The notes: generated by a model from the letters alone, not told the origin. A stretch of 64,000 bases of DNA from Takakia lepidozioides (GCA_030704615.1 CM060731.1:57888756-57952755); one strand, 5' to 3'; counted from the stretch's first letter, positions 47,992 to 62,000 are shown. A program made the numbers and translations.

Positions 47992-48486
47992 TCAATGAGG
48001 CAATAACCAAAACTCCCTTCTGTAGTATCTCTCGTATATGCCTGGATTTCTCTCAAGCTTTAATGCACCCTTGGCTATACTAGAAGTCTCTGTTACCATA
48101 TAACCATATGGCAAGCACGTCTGAAAAGCTGTTCTTGGTGTAAGTTTGATCCACATGATATCCTTAGGAATCCAATTCTTTACCAGTATAAGTTCTTCAT
48201 GCATATGAGTGTAAACATTCACTTTCTGTTCCTCCCAGCCTTCAAACTCCACTCGTTTGATGGATAGCAACGCTATCACATAAACCAGTGTTGGTAACCA
48301 ACTTGCTCTCCCTCTACAAGCCACTTGATAAATCTTTATCACTCCTTTCTCCAGACCCCATTCAGAATCAGCATCATGCACTCTCTTAAGAGTGTTTTTT
48401 TTGCAACCGTCTAGCAATTCCAAGAATCTCTGAAAGAATTGCTTGGACAATCTTTCCTTCTCAGTTCCATAGGGAATTTGATTCAC
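47992..48486 (-). CDS. 5' ORF between LTR and gag, 164 aa
   Basis: Open minus-strand frame just inside the 5' LTR, with KERLSKQFFQRFLELLDGCK, WLPTLVYVIALLSIKRVEFE and NVYTHMHEELILVKNWIPKD. No family recognised. It has protein-like composition and a plausible position for a gag N-terminal domain or an extra upstream ORF. A link to the downstream gag could not be shown because the DNA between is inverted or broken. Confidence 0.45.
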   Translation of the reverse strand: MNQIPYGTEKERLSKQFFQRFLELLDGCKKNTLKRVHDADSEWGLEKGVIKIYQVACRGRASWLPTLVYVIALLSIKRVEFEGWEEQKVNVYTHMHEELILVKNWIPKDIMWIKLTPRTAFQTCLPYGYMVTETSSIAKGALKLERNPGIYERYYRREFWLLPH

Positions 48487-48546
48487 ATCAATTTTTTCGA
48501 TTCTCCATCCACCATGATCCCACTAGATGCCTGTCACATCTGGAGG

Positions 48547-49483
48547 TGGGAACTGCAAGATAGAAGAGTTGGATATCTCTAAGCACTCAGCCCGCTCAGA
48601 ACAATCAGTCATGACCTACAGCTAGTGTACCATGGGGGTGTTTCCTATTTGTATTCCTTCTCGCATTCGTATTAGCACGTTACCTCACTGTCTATGTTTA
48701 ATTATCAAATTGCTTCATCAATCTACCAGGTTCCAACCACTCATCCATTCATTCCACAGCTTCCCTCAGGTCTCTCTACACAGTGTGTGTATAGAATATG
48801 TATCAAATTAAGTTATATCAAGTAACAAGCCGGAGTCATGGTGCCTCTAATCTGCTCTACAGTATAACTCTACAGCTTGCATGAATCAAGCATCAACAGT
48901 TTGGGACTCTTCCTTCACTGTGCTCTCCATTTCTCAGCTCCAGATCGTTCTCCCTCCCTGAAGGCCAATAACGTCACCCCCAAATGTCCCCCAAGAAGTG
49001 TCCTTCATGTTGCTGCTCTGCCTAATTTATCTGCAAGCTGTTCTAACCGCCTAACTAACTAACTGTCACCCAAGAAATAAGTACGTTCCTTCTGCAGATG
49101 TCGTTCCCACACAGTCGTTCCCTGCTAATGATAATTGTTCCCTATGTACGCTGTGACGGACTGTGCCAAGCTGTGTCGGGCTGTGACTGGCTGTGTCGGA
49201 CTGTGTCGGGCTATGTGAAACTGTGCCAAGCTGTGTCGGACTGTGGTTGACTGTGTCGGGCTGTGTCGGCTGTAATATGTGATAGACTGTAAGGCTGTGA
49301 TAAGCTGCATAAGGCTGTGTCAGACTGTGTCTAACTGTGTAATGTTGTGACTGACTGTGTCAGCCTGTCTACCACCCCTAAGGCCTATGCTGGTCCAAGT
49401 CTACCATTCGTAAGTCTGTGCAAAAATTAAGGGTACCCCACAGAACCCATAAAAGTGTCTAAGTCCCAGACAACCCTCTAACA
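48547..49483 (-). repeat. 5' LTR of the large retrotransposon
   Basis: Begins TGGGAACTGC and ends CTCTAACA, aligning along its length with 22135-23099. Differences are scattered at a few per hundred bases, plus length changes in the CTGTG minisatellite (about 49150-49365). No clear primer-binding site was seen beside it. Confidence 0.85.
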
Positions 49484-50520
49484 TACTCCTAGATATTTCT
49501 TCAGGCAATTTTGTCTGGTTCTTCTCTACTCCCTACGGGGTGTGCCTGTGTAGGGTTTCTATCTCTCCACTCAGAAGATTGGTTCTTTTTCTGTAGGGAT
49601 GATGGTTCGACTATCACTGCTCACAGTGAGTGTACCTCCATGGTGTATCAATGGGGTTTTAATTTTTGTCACCACAATAATCTTAATAAAATTCTGTCAG
49701 GGCCTTTATCCCCTGTTTTATATATATATATATATCAATCATTGCTCCAAGAAAGCACACTTTGCTATTTTTTCACAAATTTCCAGCGACCAACAGTACT
49801 TGAAATTCCATATCTCCCACACCGTAGGCCCAAAAATTAAGTCGGTTGCACCCCTCCTCATCGAGGGCTTTCCAATGGTTCCAAACACCATGGCTGGCCC
49901 ACAGTTCTGGAGATCCAACGCTACAAAAGAACACAAACAAACTACCTTGCTTCATATATTGATTATTATTATTTTTTTGGCCCTCAACAAGACTTTATTT
50001 AGAATTATTGAGGGGAAAAAAATTCAAACTTGGTTCACCATAAGGCACACACTGCACTGATGGCGATGATTGGCGAACATAACCCCTAGAAAGAGGGATG
50101 ATTTACTTGAGTCGGCATAGGCACAAGGCTCGCCCATGGGCTGGAACCAGTAATGGAGGAGATAGCCGCATCAACTCTCCATTTTTTTTTTCATTTTTGA
50201 AAAAGAAAAAGAAAAAGAAAAAACACTTGTGAGCTACTGTTCACAAATCAAGCCCTTAGACTCAATCTTAAATAATATTAAAAATCAAAAATTTAAAAAA
50301 ATCCTTCATTTCAATGAGATGAAAGACCAACCTTTTTCCAAGTAATCTAATAAGAGTGACAAGTCCAATAGGGTCAAGGGCACATTCCAGGGAATGAGAA
50401 GAATATAGTACAACCCAATATGGTAGCAGGTTTCGAGCCCAGAATCAGTAGGTGACACATAATGCACTATTGGTAGTAATAGTTAAAGATGATTGGGCTC
50501 TGCATTTTAATTTACATGGT
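49484..50520. other. Right flank of the retrotransposon, no gene seen
   Basis: Contains a TA microsatellite (about 49721-49737), a purine-rich AAAAAG run (about 50200-50222) and short open frames without recognisable motifs. It may be upstream remains of the LINE that follows. Confidence 0.35.
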
Positions 50521-50534
50521 TTTTAATTCATCCC

Positions 50535-51225
50535 TTGGCGGGTTTGCAGTTCGATCCAGGAGAATGGACGTGGATGGATTCTGAAATATTCCCCTTTTTT
50601 TGCTTATTCTGCGAAACTTGGGTATTCCTTCAGATGGCCAAAGTAGTCCTTCATGCAGAAATGGCAAAACAAGTGGGGGAACATCATTTGGGGGCAAGGT
50701 GTTTGGAAACAAATCTGGCAAGACATCTGGAGGAAAGACAGATCATCTGCAAAAATTTCAGCCTTCTTGTGGAAAATTGTGCATAGAGTTCTGCCTGTCA
50801 AGATGTCCATAGATGAGGATAATCCTCTCTGCCCTGTCTGCTTAGTCTTACCTGAATCCTTGGAACACTGCTTGTTTCATTGTTTGGGCTTGGGCAAGAG
50901 TTTTGCTGTTGTACTCGAATTGGCAAAGACTGCCCGCCTCTCCTGCTCCCACCCTCCCCTTGCTAAACTACCTGGAAGGTAATGCCTTCATTAATTGCCC
51001 TGTGTGGGCTTGTCTGGGGGCATGTGTAGCTTGTGGAACCTCTGGAAAGCTAGATGCTCTTGGGTTTATGAGGGTAGACCCCCCAGCATCAGATCAGTGT
51101 TATTCATCATCTTCATTCATCTGATGACTGAGGGGAAAAATGTTTGGTTTTCTATTTGTGCAACTCTTCCCCAAACTTCAGATCAACACATGGGTCAATT
51201 GCTGAAGGACTTCGATGTGTCCTAG
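50535..51225 (+). pseudogene. LINE remnant with zf-RVT domain
   Basis: The frame 50653-50982 reads GVWKQIWQDIWRKDRSSAKI, then SAFLWKIVHRVLPVKMSI and LCPVCLVLPESLEHCLFHCL. This W..W...K...FLW...H..LP....C..C...E...H.LF.C pattern is the zinc-binding domain at the end of plant LINE reverse transcriptases. After a frameshift it continues WNLWKARCSWVYEG. No upstream RT or endonuclease was recognised. An A-rich stretch lies at about 51750-51780 and could be the old 3' tail. Confidence 0.75.
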
Positions 51226-54200
51226 GGCAAGAGCGGCTTACCCTGCACCCGCACTTCCAACTCACATGTGCAATGGAAAGACACCATCCCCGCACAATGT
51301 GAAATCCCTAATGGAGGGAGATGAGGGTGATTTCAATTGGCACGCGAATGAGCTAGGGATCAGAAATTCAAGATGCAACTAAAGTTCTGATTCAGCATAG
51401 TCTCACATATGTTTCGAATCTGCACTTGTCTGGCATGAATACTCCAATCATGTGGGATATGATCCATCTCAGATAGAATCAGCTCAGTGATTTCCTTTTT
51501 CCTCCCCACACACATTCTCTTCCTCGCTTTTCTTCTATTCTTTTGCTCCCACTTTAGATAATTATGTAATAGAGAAGTTTCCCACTAAGCTTTTGCTGGT
51601 TTTGAGTCTCCTAGTTACGGGGTAGTTTCCCCACCGGAAGCCTTCAAGGCCTACCTAATGGTTATTTTTTCCACCAAACTTTCATTGTACTCCTTGGACA
51701 TTTTTTAAGTCCACCTGCTAAAGTTAAACGAGGCCACCGTCCCTCATTCTTTTTAAAAAATAAAATAAAATAAAAATTAGTAATTCTCTAATCACTTTTT
51801 CAGTAGCTAGAATCTTACTATCCAAAGTGTTTAGTAGTCGTAGCCTTTGGATAGTAGTCGTAGCCTTTACATGAGGTTGGGTAACGTGTGAGCACGCTCA
51901 CGTTGGGCTTACGTGAGCAGATAAGCATATTATGTATATTCCCTATAAATCCTAAGAATATGTGATAACAAAACCAAATGGCACTCACGCGAAAAATATT
52001 ACGAAATTATCCAAAATCTCATGAAAACTGTGCTGAGCAACAAAACCTATGAAACTAATTGTCTAAAGTTCAACTCACGTAAGCACAAACTACCACAAAT
52101 ATTTGTGCTAGAACTCAAAGGTCAGCAAACGTAAACAATGTGGCATTAAAAACGCAATATATGATTTTTTACAAATATATGCTAAAACATATGTGTGTAC
52201 AATATCCCCAATAACCACCCAAAAACAGGGTTTCGTCAACGAAATTGGTTTTTTTTTCCTTTTTTCTTCCTAGATTTTCTCTCTTTCAAGCTCTAGTTTC
52301 AGGCGATCAAATATGTCACATAAGTTTTCTATAGGTTGAAATTATCTTTACAGAGCATATGGTTCTTTTCTATATGTTTAAAATTATATTCACACACCTT
52401 GTAGACCATATTAACGCAAAAAGACCCTATGTCCGTCTATGATAGGGCCCCACCCTTGAAAGAGGGTAGTAGCCGCAAGGCGAAGTGACTCTTAGTTAGG
52501 TTGGCTTTGGCTGGAGTCCTCTTCTTCTTTTGATGTATTTTCGCTTGCATAAATATCACCCCCATAACATGGATTCTACTCACGCGGGTTTTATTTTCTA
52601 CCCATGCCGTTTCTGCTTACGCTGTGCTCATGCCATACCAATCCCCCTCTTACATTATGAAGATTACGGTATATAAGTATGACCGCGCACCGTAACTGCT
52701 TCAGTCAAGGGCCTATGACCTACATATGCATCCCCAAGAGTGCACATTTTGGCCATTTGGCTGAGGATTATTCGATAAAACCCTCAGCTTGTTGGATATA
52801 ACTCAGGCTGATAAATGAATGTTGGGACAAGGACCCAACCAAAAGGCCCAATAGCTTTTCTAGTTGCAAGGTTATTGTATATATGTGTTTGTGCGTTCTT
52901 TTGTCAATTGAATAAGACTAGACTCAATGTGATTTCTTTTTCATTTTTCTAAAATGGGCCACATGGAAATTCTAAGTAACATCCATGTGGCGAGATAACG
53001 AGGTGGCAAGGTCTCTTTGATGAAAGTAACCTATTGTATGGTACTACTAATCTAAGTCTATTGGCTCCAAAACCACCCATCAACCTTGGTATGTAAACTA
53101 GGTTTGTTCTTCATCAACCCTAGTCTGGTTTGCTTGAGAGGTGCTCGAGAGGTTGCTAGTACTCGTGAGGTTGAAGAAATAGATTTTTGTTTCTACTTGG
53201 TGCGAGGAGTAGTGACAGGATGAAGGATCGACGTCGAAGAAGGGCGTTCGTGTCGGTGCCAATGCACAAGACATTGGACAAGGTATTTCGCACCTATGCA
53301 CATGAGCGTACTAGCTTTGGATGAGGTTTTTGTGGGAACCCTTCGAGACTTCGCAGATGGGTTGTAATTTCCACGTGATGTAGTTTCCATTTGTTTTGTG
53401 TTGTTGTGTTGGATCCGTCGACGGAGCTGACTTCAGCTGTTGCGGAATCTTGTGGGTTTTGTGTAGACTCAACAGCCGAGTAGTTGTGATTTGGTTCACC
53501 GCTTTTCGACTCCGGTTGTTGTTGCCTCCTTGTCATCGACACAATTCGGACGCACTCCCGCTGCACGCCGTGTGGTCTTAGAATTGCCGCGTACCGCATA
53601 AGCAGTGCTTCAGACCCGCATTCTTCATCGTCGCCGCTAGGTGTCGGAGAGCCGTTGGCAACTATGCGCTCTTGGTGTGCTCTTGATGCGCTCTATTCCT
53701 CTGCTTGAGGGATCAGCAGCCAGGTACCGAATTCTATATGTCTACAATACTGGATCGAGTCATCCTCAACTATCACCTTGTGCTTTTCGCAGTTCTTGCG
53801 TTGACACCCTGTACCCTTGGTGGAATCCACATATATCGGGCACCGTTCAATAAGAGGACCACATCCAGTAGCTGAATCTTCAAGCTCCACTACTTGGACA
53901 ATAGTTGGAGATCACCATATTTGTCTTTTAAAGTGTTTCTTGTCGAGGTACCGTTGGCTTCTTACCAACTTCTACCAGTGTCTAATCATAGGTAGAGATT
54001 TGAAATGATTCTTGTTCAATTTGAAGCAAACTGATATAATTATGTGCCAAGTTATGCAGGTGTGTCCTCTAGGAGTGCCAGAGGAATGGAGGACAAGAGT
54101 ATGCCAACATGGCTTAGGCACTGCTGACTGCTTCAACTGCAGCTTGCCCACCCCTCCCATTGACTGCTCTTCATGTTTAAGTCAGTGATCCTTTTCTGAC

Positions 54201-56033
54201 AAATGGTTGAGAAAGTTTTAATTGTGAAACTTACATCTTTATAGTTATAACAGCTTGCAACAACCTTGAGTGGTGAATTGGATCCAACACAAAGAGCACC
54301 TGACACAATTCTCATGCTTTGGACCATGGAACCCTCATCAGGAGGGTACGCTGGTGCGGGAATTCCCAGTCACGACCATCTGGCATTTGAGAGGGGTTGA
54401 AACGTTGATTTAGTGCTGAAGTCGCAAACTTTTTCAAAGGAGCAAAAGTGCCCCTCACACTTCCATGAAATCGCAGATTTATTGAGTAGAATTAATGACG
54501 CCTCATGTGAAACTATGCAACGTATTTTTCCTGTTAACTCATTATATGAGGTTGTTATTACTTCAGTTGAGCAGTGTTGCTGATCCAGCTCTGCGACCCC
54601 AGTCCAACAGCATGCACTGCATGACGAATCAAGAATTTGGTGATTCCTGACTTAAGGTCAGATCATGGATTGGACAATCAAGGATCAGTTCTATCTGTCA
54701 GATGGTTTAACTGTACACATTTGTGCGATTGAAAATCAGTTTAAAAGGCCATCCTGTAGTACTTGACGCACCATCTCTGAAAATGAACTGTCGACGTTTT
54801 GTGCTGAGATCTGAATCCGGGTGTAGTATGCCGGATAGTGTGGTTGTACAGTAATTTAGGAGTGAACAAGTTAGTATTCAGCGTTGTGTGAATAATAGTC
54901 TTAGGTAAATATTCTGCTTATTCTGACTCCCGATCATTTAGTATTTAACCAAAAAACGTGTTGTCAAAATTTTATTATTATTCTTCATGTGCCAAAATCT
55001 GCAGTAATTCGAATTCCACTCCCGCAAATACTTATAAACTACCACTGAGCTATTCACATTCATGTATGCATTGTGGACTTTTATATTATATACGACGAGA
55101 ACTGTCACAACAGCAGAAATTCCAAAAAGACTACCACACCTCTTCTTCAAGAAAATTTAATTATTCCGGCACAGCCCTGACAAATAGCATGGGCAAGTAC
55201 AATATCTAGTTATGTCAATTACTACTATTCAATGAAATTAATAAATTATATACATACAGTTTAGTCTGATTCTAATATGCAAATATATTTTATTTACTAA
55301 GCAATTAATAATTCATTATGAACCAATTGATTCATTCATTAGTCATACTTAGTCATAAGAGTCATAACACGACCATTACATGATAGGTCTATTTGTTGTA
55401 ACCAACTCTTTACAAAAGTGTGAACATATCTTCCTATGTAGCTCAACTCCTTAATTACATTGCTATGCATTGAACACGTTTTGCTTTTCAATAGCAAGGA
55501 CAAATCGCAAGCAGTGGTGGGATAATGGACCAAATGCTTCAATCACATTCAATTTAATTTTGAGCTCAATGATCTATTTGTCTTTGAATCACATGTTGCA
55601 AGAAAATTATAATGTATAAATCATGGATGGTAAGTTAAAAGATGTAATTAATGAAATATAATTACTTAAACATAGATATAATTAACATATATATAATATC
55701 AAATTTGATGTTTTACCCTAATTTTGAAGTGATATAAGGTTATTAACTAGTATGGCATTTTTCACTAAGTATATTTGCATACATTGATGTGTGAAACCAT
55801 CTATTCTAGATCATCTCATAAATGAAGATAGCACAAAGTAACGACTATTTCCACATTACTTCAAGATTGAGACTTTATCAATTTAGGTGCAGGGTTTTTA
55901 TTTACTTTTTTGACCCAAAATTGGTTAATAGATTTAAACCATCAAACACTAGTATGATCGCAAAGTGAATAAGTTTGTGCAATAGTTTGGAAAAGACATA
56001 AAAGATTGGTCTTTTTTAGGAAGATACGTAAGC
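51226..56033. other. AT-rich intergenic region
   Basis: No gene assigned. 51875-52100 begins GAGGTTGGGTAACG and resembles blocks at 10343 and 10803. 52800-53300 has features of a solo LTR or leader (starts near TGTTGGGACAAGGACC) but no paired end. 53100-53900 has several short open frames that do not join into a protein. 55090-55205 is a dispersed repeat with a partner at 61180-61295. The 3' part is strongly AT-rich. Confidence 0.35.
55090..55205 (+). repeat. Dispersed repeat, copy 1
   Basis: Shares ATTCCAAAAAG/TTTCCAAAAAG, CTTCTTCAAGAAAA, CCGGCA and CCCTGACAAATAGCATGGGC with the sequence at about 61190-61295 in the same order and orientation. Possibly a MITE or SINE remnant. Confidence 0.6.
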
Positions 56034-59000
56034 ATGAACCTAGAGGATGGTGGACCTAGATCCAATCCGAGGAGAGCAGCAATGGAGGACTATGGTGCTC
56101 GGCCCGACGTACATGATTTGATGTCACGATTTATGACCGATATGTTATGCACACAACCTGATGGTACACATAGTGCTTTGTTTTACTTGTGCTTTTTGTG
56201 AAGAGAGTATAAATTATTGCAATGGTTGTTTTTAGTCTTGTTTATATTTTTCTAACTATATACAAAAAGACAAACATGTAATTAGTGATTCCATGTTTTT
56301 GTGTAAGCAATTTGCAGCTATAATTTGGAAAAACAAAAAAGTTTGCTGGACTTTGCTCAAATATATTGGGACAGATGCATTGGAATTTATGTCAAATTGG
56401 GCTCAAAAAGAGATTGCTGCAAAACCAAAGCCCAAGCCACAAGTCAAAGCATCACCGGTATGTTTGTTCTTTTGTATGAAATATAATGTAAAATTAGAAT
56501 TTAGTTTGAATAGTAAATATTGCATCAGGCTTATGAGATAAATTTGATTAGACTACATATTGCAGAAGTTATTTATTAACTAACCATTTATAAAAACAAT
56601 CCACTTCTATCAAAAGCTAGTTGATTTTTTATTTTATTTTATTTTATTTTCTTGTTTAACACATTGACAATAACCAATGTAATCATATACATTTCTTTTT
56701 CAGAGTAAATGAGAGTATTGCGGACTAGATTTTTCGGACGAGAAGATATGGATGAGAACAATGAGATCTATTTTCAGTATAGATTATCTTATGTACAAGC
56801 AAAAGTAAAACATTGTTGGGCAACTGTAATAACGGAAACTCTTAATTTGTGTTTGCTTACTTTTTAAATGTATAGAGTAACTTGTTTGCTCAAGAGACTT
56901 CATCAATTTTCAGTGTCCACAATATATGTTCAAGTTGTTATCAAAAATAGCATGAGAATTTTTGAGATTTATCTGCAATGTATTTTTAAATTATAATATC
57001 TTCAAGAATTTGCTTAACCTCAATCAAATTTTCAAACCAGTCATGTTACAACTCTATAAATCTATTCGAATTGGATATTTTAGTCAACAATTCATCATAA
57101 TAATCTCAACCTACTTAGACATCCAAGGATATTGGATAATTTTATAGTGTATTATTTTATTATTTGGTAAAAAAAATTATTTTTATCTCAATTTATTGGT
57201 AATTAAAAAGTATGTATATCCCGCTTTTTCCAACAATTAAATTATGACATATATGATGTTTTCTTTACCATCCATATTTTTTTTCTTTCTTTTTTTGGTT
57301 TCCAAGGAAACACCACCGCAACTGGGCCTTCAGGGGGGAAATAAACCAGTGTTGGCAGGTTCTTTGATTATCAAGAAGGTTATATGGGTACATAACCGTG
57401 GTTCTAAAAAAATTGAAGAACCGGCAACCGCCAGTTCCGTACTTTTGAAATAACCAGCCTGAAAACTGTCAAAGATCCGCAAAAGACTCGCCTGTTATTT
57501 GATGAAAACCGCCGGTTCTTTGAGGTTCTTACAATTAACCGGAACCAGGGGTTCTTTCCATAAAAGATATATGAAAAAACCGGTATTAGAGGTTCTTTGA
57601 TCCTAAGATTTTGTAAAAATTGGAATCGGAGTTTATGAAAAAAATCAAATAACCGCCCGACACTGAAATAAACCCACTTACGGGGCCATGAAGGCCAACG
57701 GGCAAAGCCCTAGCCCAAAGGCAGAGGGATACGACTCATAGGGGTTTGAACCCTAGACCAACAAGTCAATGCACAAGGTGTCTTACACGCAACCATCTAA
57801 GTATTGTGGCCATTCGAGTGTGGGCGCTCATAGATGATTTTGAACAGTTCTCACATGAAAATTATTTGGTGGTATTTTGAAGCCAAAATAAAGGTAGAAG
57901 CCATTGGGTGGGAAGTGACACCACTTTGACCTATATATATGTATATACACGTGGGTAATACTATAAGTCTGATTTGAAGTAGCGGCATGATAATAAAAGT
58001 CCAAAGTCATTGGCTTTTCATGTCAAAAGACATTCTTCCAAATGATACATTTTGGGTGGTTGTTTGCAAATGTCTTCTCATGGTTCTACACATGGCTTCA
58101 CAACATGAGATAGTTGTTTGAGAGATACAATCCCTTTTCATTGATTTTCTTTCATGTTTGATCGGCTGTCATAGGTGTGCCTATTCATTATTGTTGTCAA
58201 AAATGATTCTTTGAAAGGTTCTATGAAAATATTGTTTAATATTATTTATATTATATAGTTTATATTTATGTTCCAGATTTTTCTACTTTCTTAGTTGTCT
58301 ATGAGCATTGAGATCCAAAATTATCATGGGAACTTCATATATCGATGTTACATAAAGTAATTTTCAGTGTAGTTTATGGCTGGAAAATATCTCGCTACAG
58401 GTATGATTTTTTAATCATTCTAATTTATTAAGTATTTTATTTTGTGTACATGACATTTGTAGAGTTTAACCTACAAGATTTGTTTTTCTATTTGGAAGAG
58501 GTTTATTTGTACCTTGACCCTATTGTTGTTGGTTATTGCTTTTAAGATGTGAATTTTTTGCTTCACAAAAAAAGATATATATTGAAAAGATTAATTCAGA
58601 ACATGAGTGTTTTGTATTTCGATTTGGTTGAAGAAAACATGTGGTGGTTAAAGTTTTCAGTAATCATTTATTAAGTATTATAAATTTAAGTGTTTGATGG
58701 TATATGTGAATAAAGTGCTAACTGATGTTATAGTACATGCATTGGACATAGTGGGGTGAGACATTTTGTGTAGGTAACATATTAGCTTTAAATTGCATTC
58801 CATAATTAAAGCAAGATTTTTCTTTATGGCTCTTTATGTTTGAAAGAAAACTTGCGAAGAACAAATGCATTGAGAAATGATATATAATTTACCAGAAGAT
58901 ATTTCACTAGAAATTATCATAATATACATATTTAAATACTTAAAAAGTTGTAGTGTGAAACAAAATACTTGAGTTATATTTATTTTTCATGACAGGAAAA

Positions 59001-62000
59001 AATATCAAAAAAAATATTCTTTTCTGGAAAGAAAATATGACAACCGGAGGGCATCTGGTTGGTCTTCAATTGCCACCAGTTCCCTCACATCTATCAGATT
59101 TTATGCCAGCTTGTGTACGTGTTTCACATTCTGGGGATGTTAAAGAAACCCTATTGCACTCATCTATTGATCAGCTTGCAAGAAATCCAACCAATGGAGG
59201 TTCCGAATTATCAGCTGATTTGTTACGTGAATCAAAGCAATCATTTCATATATCTTCAGGATTTGGTGGCAGGAATGAAGCGATCGCCCATGCAAATCAC
59301 TTGGGAGAAAAGAATCTCATTTCCGTTGCAACTGATTCTTTTAATAACCCATCTTCATCATCCTTGAAATCTACCTTGTCAGAAGACAAAATTGAGGATC
59401 ATAATGATTTTTCATATAGGCATGAATCAAATTCCTTCACTTCATTAACCAGCTCTCCCGATAGGAACGAAATAGTTTCACATGGAGACAAAAGTATGGG
59501 AAAAAGAGTGATGACAGATGGACTAGAACCCCCCCCTCCTTCTATATCGGTGCCATATTTGTCTATTGACTATAAAGATGAGATAGCAAGAGAGTCTCAT
59601 ATTAAACAATGTGTGGGTAATGCTAATACGGCCACTTCAGATAATGCATCATCTATTAATGATCACCAGTCACCTCTTCCCACCCCATTAGCCAATGACA
59701 CTTCAATATATTTTGATAAAACCACATTGAACAAAGATGTGGGTGAATGTAGTAGAGAACAAAGAATTCGGTGTAGGATTAACAATATTTTACCTATCGA
59801 TAGGATATTCGGACTTGGTTCAGTCCTTTCAACAAGCTCATATGGTAGCACAATTCATAAGATATCACATTCTCAATGTAATTCATCCTCCAATAAAGGT
59901 TTATTCACAGATTATGGGATGTTAAATAGGAATATTTCGACTAAAGTGCCATCTAAAAACACACTTTCTGCACAATCGGTCGATTTTCAAAATCAAGAGC
60001 TAGATGATGATAGAAATTTGATAGAATTAAACAAAGAAGATGAAGTTGAGACAAAATTTTTAAGCAGTCTACAACGCAAAAGCATTGATAAAACTGATGT
60101 GACATGGGGTGAGACAAGTGAAAGACATGAGGGACATGTGGCTTCATCATCAAATGAACATTTGCAATCCGAGCAACATAAGTCTCTTCTAAAACTTTTA
60201 CATAGAATGCGATGCGACATTGAATCCCTTAAAGTGAGTAATATTTTCTTTAAATATTGTAAGAAAAATAAAATCTAAGCTGTAATTATGTATATATTCT
60301 ATGACTTGTGAACCTCACATTCGCATTATTTAAAAGCATATCTTTTAGTTTCAATTAATATGAATATAACTTATAGTGGTTATATTACCATTTTAAGATT
60401 GTTGTTTTTAATGGTAAGAACTCAATTGTAATATATGTGAGGTTGCCAAGAAAATATAACTTTTATTCTAGATTTCGTTGTTTTTTTTCCGAGTTCTTTA
60501 CATGTAAGTTGTGGTGAGGGAAAAAAAGATAAAAATAAAAATTCTTGTATCTTGTACACTTCAACATTATACATATGTATGATCTTTTATCCCAAATTGA
60601 TAATATTCATAATGTTGAGTTCTTTTTGCAGATGACATTGAGAGCTCTTGACGTCCCTATTGAAAGAAGTTTTTCTTCGCAAGCTCAATCCCTTATGCCA
60701 TTGGTACACGGTCTAAAGGCTGAATGGATTTGGTTCTAGAGCAACATATATCTACAAATGTGACAAATAACATTATTATTAATCTCGAGCCTATATTATA
60801 TAGCAATTAATAACAAGCATAATGTAATTACAAACCTAAAGCTATAGACATTGGCATGAAGACCACTAACCATACTTATTAGAAGTCAAAATCAAGTGGG
60901 TCCAGATTATTCATGATTAACATTATGTTAGGTTATATTATATTAAATAAACTAAAATAATTTTTGTCTGACATTTAGTTTAACTTTATATTTAAACTAT
61001 ACCTAGTTTACTGTACCTGCCTACGCTGTCCGATGATAAATTAAGTCCAAAAACAGACTGCCAAAAAAGTCCTTCTAATGCTGGATGTCACGCATATTTC
61101 ATCGGAGGACATGCGCTACCAAATCCTCTAGCCATGTACACAGGGGATTTTTGTACTTTTTAATTATTTATCATAATCACTGCGGGAACTGCAAAATTTC
61201 CAAAAAGCCTGCCGGACCCCTTCTTCAAGAAAAATTAATTAGTCCGGCATGGCCCTGACAAATAGCATGGGCAAATATGGTGTGGATATCAGAATTAAAT
61301 AGTTTATCTTTATATATATATAATTTTAGTACATATATCCATAAAATCATGCATAAGATATTACATCTTATAAGTCTACAAGATATTATTATATGTCAAT
61401 ATCACATATTTAAAATTGAAGACCTCAACTAATAAAAAAAATTAAATGATTTTTACCCAGGTGGATAGTTCAATTGGTGGCATATGTGATGCTTGCAGAT
61501 GACACCATCCTACATGCATTCAATGACAATGATAGACCCAAACAACACAATAATTACATCAGAGCTGAGAAAAAATATTGAAAACACATCTAGCGACAAA
61601 GATCTTAGAATTTCAACCAACCAATTTAATGTCAATAAGACATTGAATTATCCGACAACCCCTTACGGTGCAAGAAATCAAGATGAACACAATGAAAGAA
61701 AATCTCTTGTAGGTACTAAGAAACATAAACCATGGTGGAAGGAGCTATTGACAACAATAGGGTTTACAGTGTGGATAATTGCTGGAGTAGTGATTGTTGC
61801 AAGGGTGATTGGGGTGCCAAACTTGGACGTCAGTTCTCTTGCCTTCAATAGGTCTCGGAGTGCAAGAATCCCCTCTCAAGATTCTGATGATGACCCTCTT
61901 CCCAATAATCCCAAATCTATGTATGGTTTCTACCTTATATATATGTGTGTGTGTAAAAGTTGGGGGCTTAAATTTTGTACTATATATATATATATATTCA

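Larger units (their letters stand above)
22135..49483 (-). mobile_element. Large Ty3/gypsy LTR retrotransposon hosting two nested DNA transposons
   Basis: Minus-strand order: LTR 49483-48547, 5' ORF, gag, protease and start of RT, [MULE], rest of pol, antisense ORF [with CACTA], sense ORF, polypurine tract, LTR 23099-22135. Without the inserts it is about 12.9 kb. Gag, protease, RT, RNase H, integrase order is that of Ty3/gypsy. The LTRs are clearly homologous over their whole length but have many differences, so it is not young. I did not find a matching 5-bp target duplication outside the LTRs (left ..CGAGG, right TACTC..). The two LTRs could therefore come from different insertions, or the ends have mutated. 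Confidence 0.75.

Noticed and set aside
52800-53300. Possible Copia-type solo LTR starting TGTTGGGAC
   Set aside because: No matching second end, target duplication or paired copy could be found in the window.
53100-53900. Cluster of short open frames that might be a gene
   Set aside because: They do not join in phase at plausible splice sites and show no recognisable protein motif.
54363-54380. TTCCCAGTCACGAC resembles the M13 forward (-40) sequencing primer site
   Set aside because: Only about 14 bases match and the flanking bases do not follow lacZ, so vector contamination is not supported; noted as curious only.
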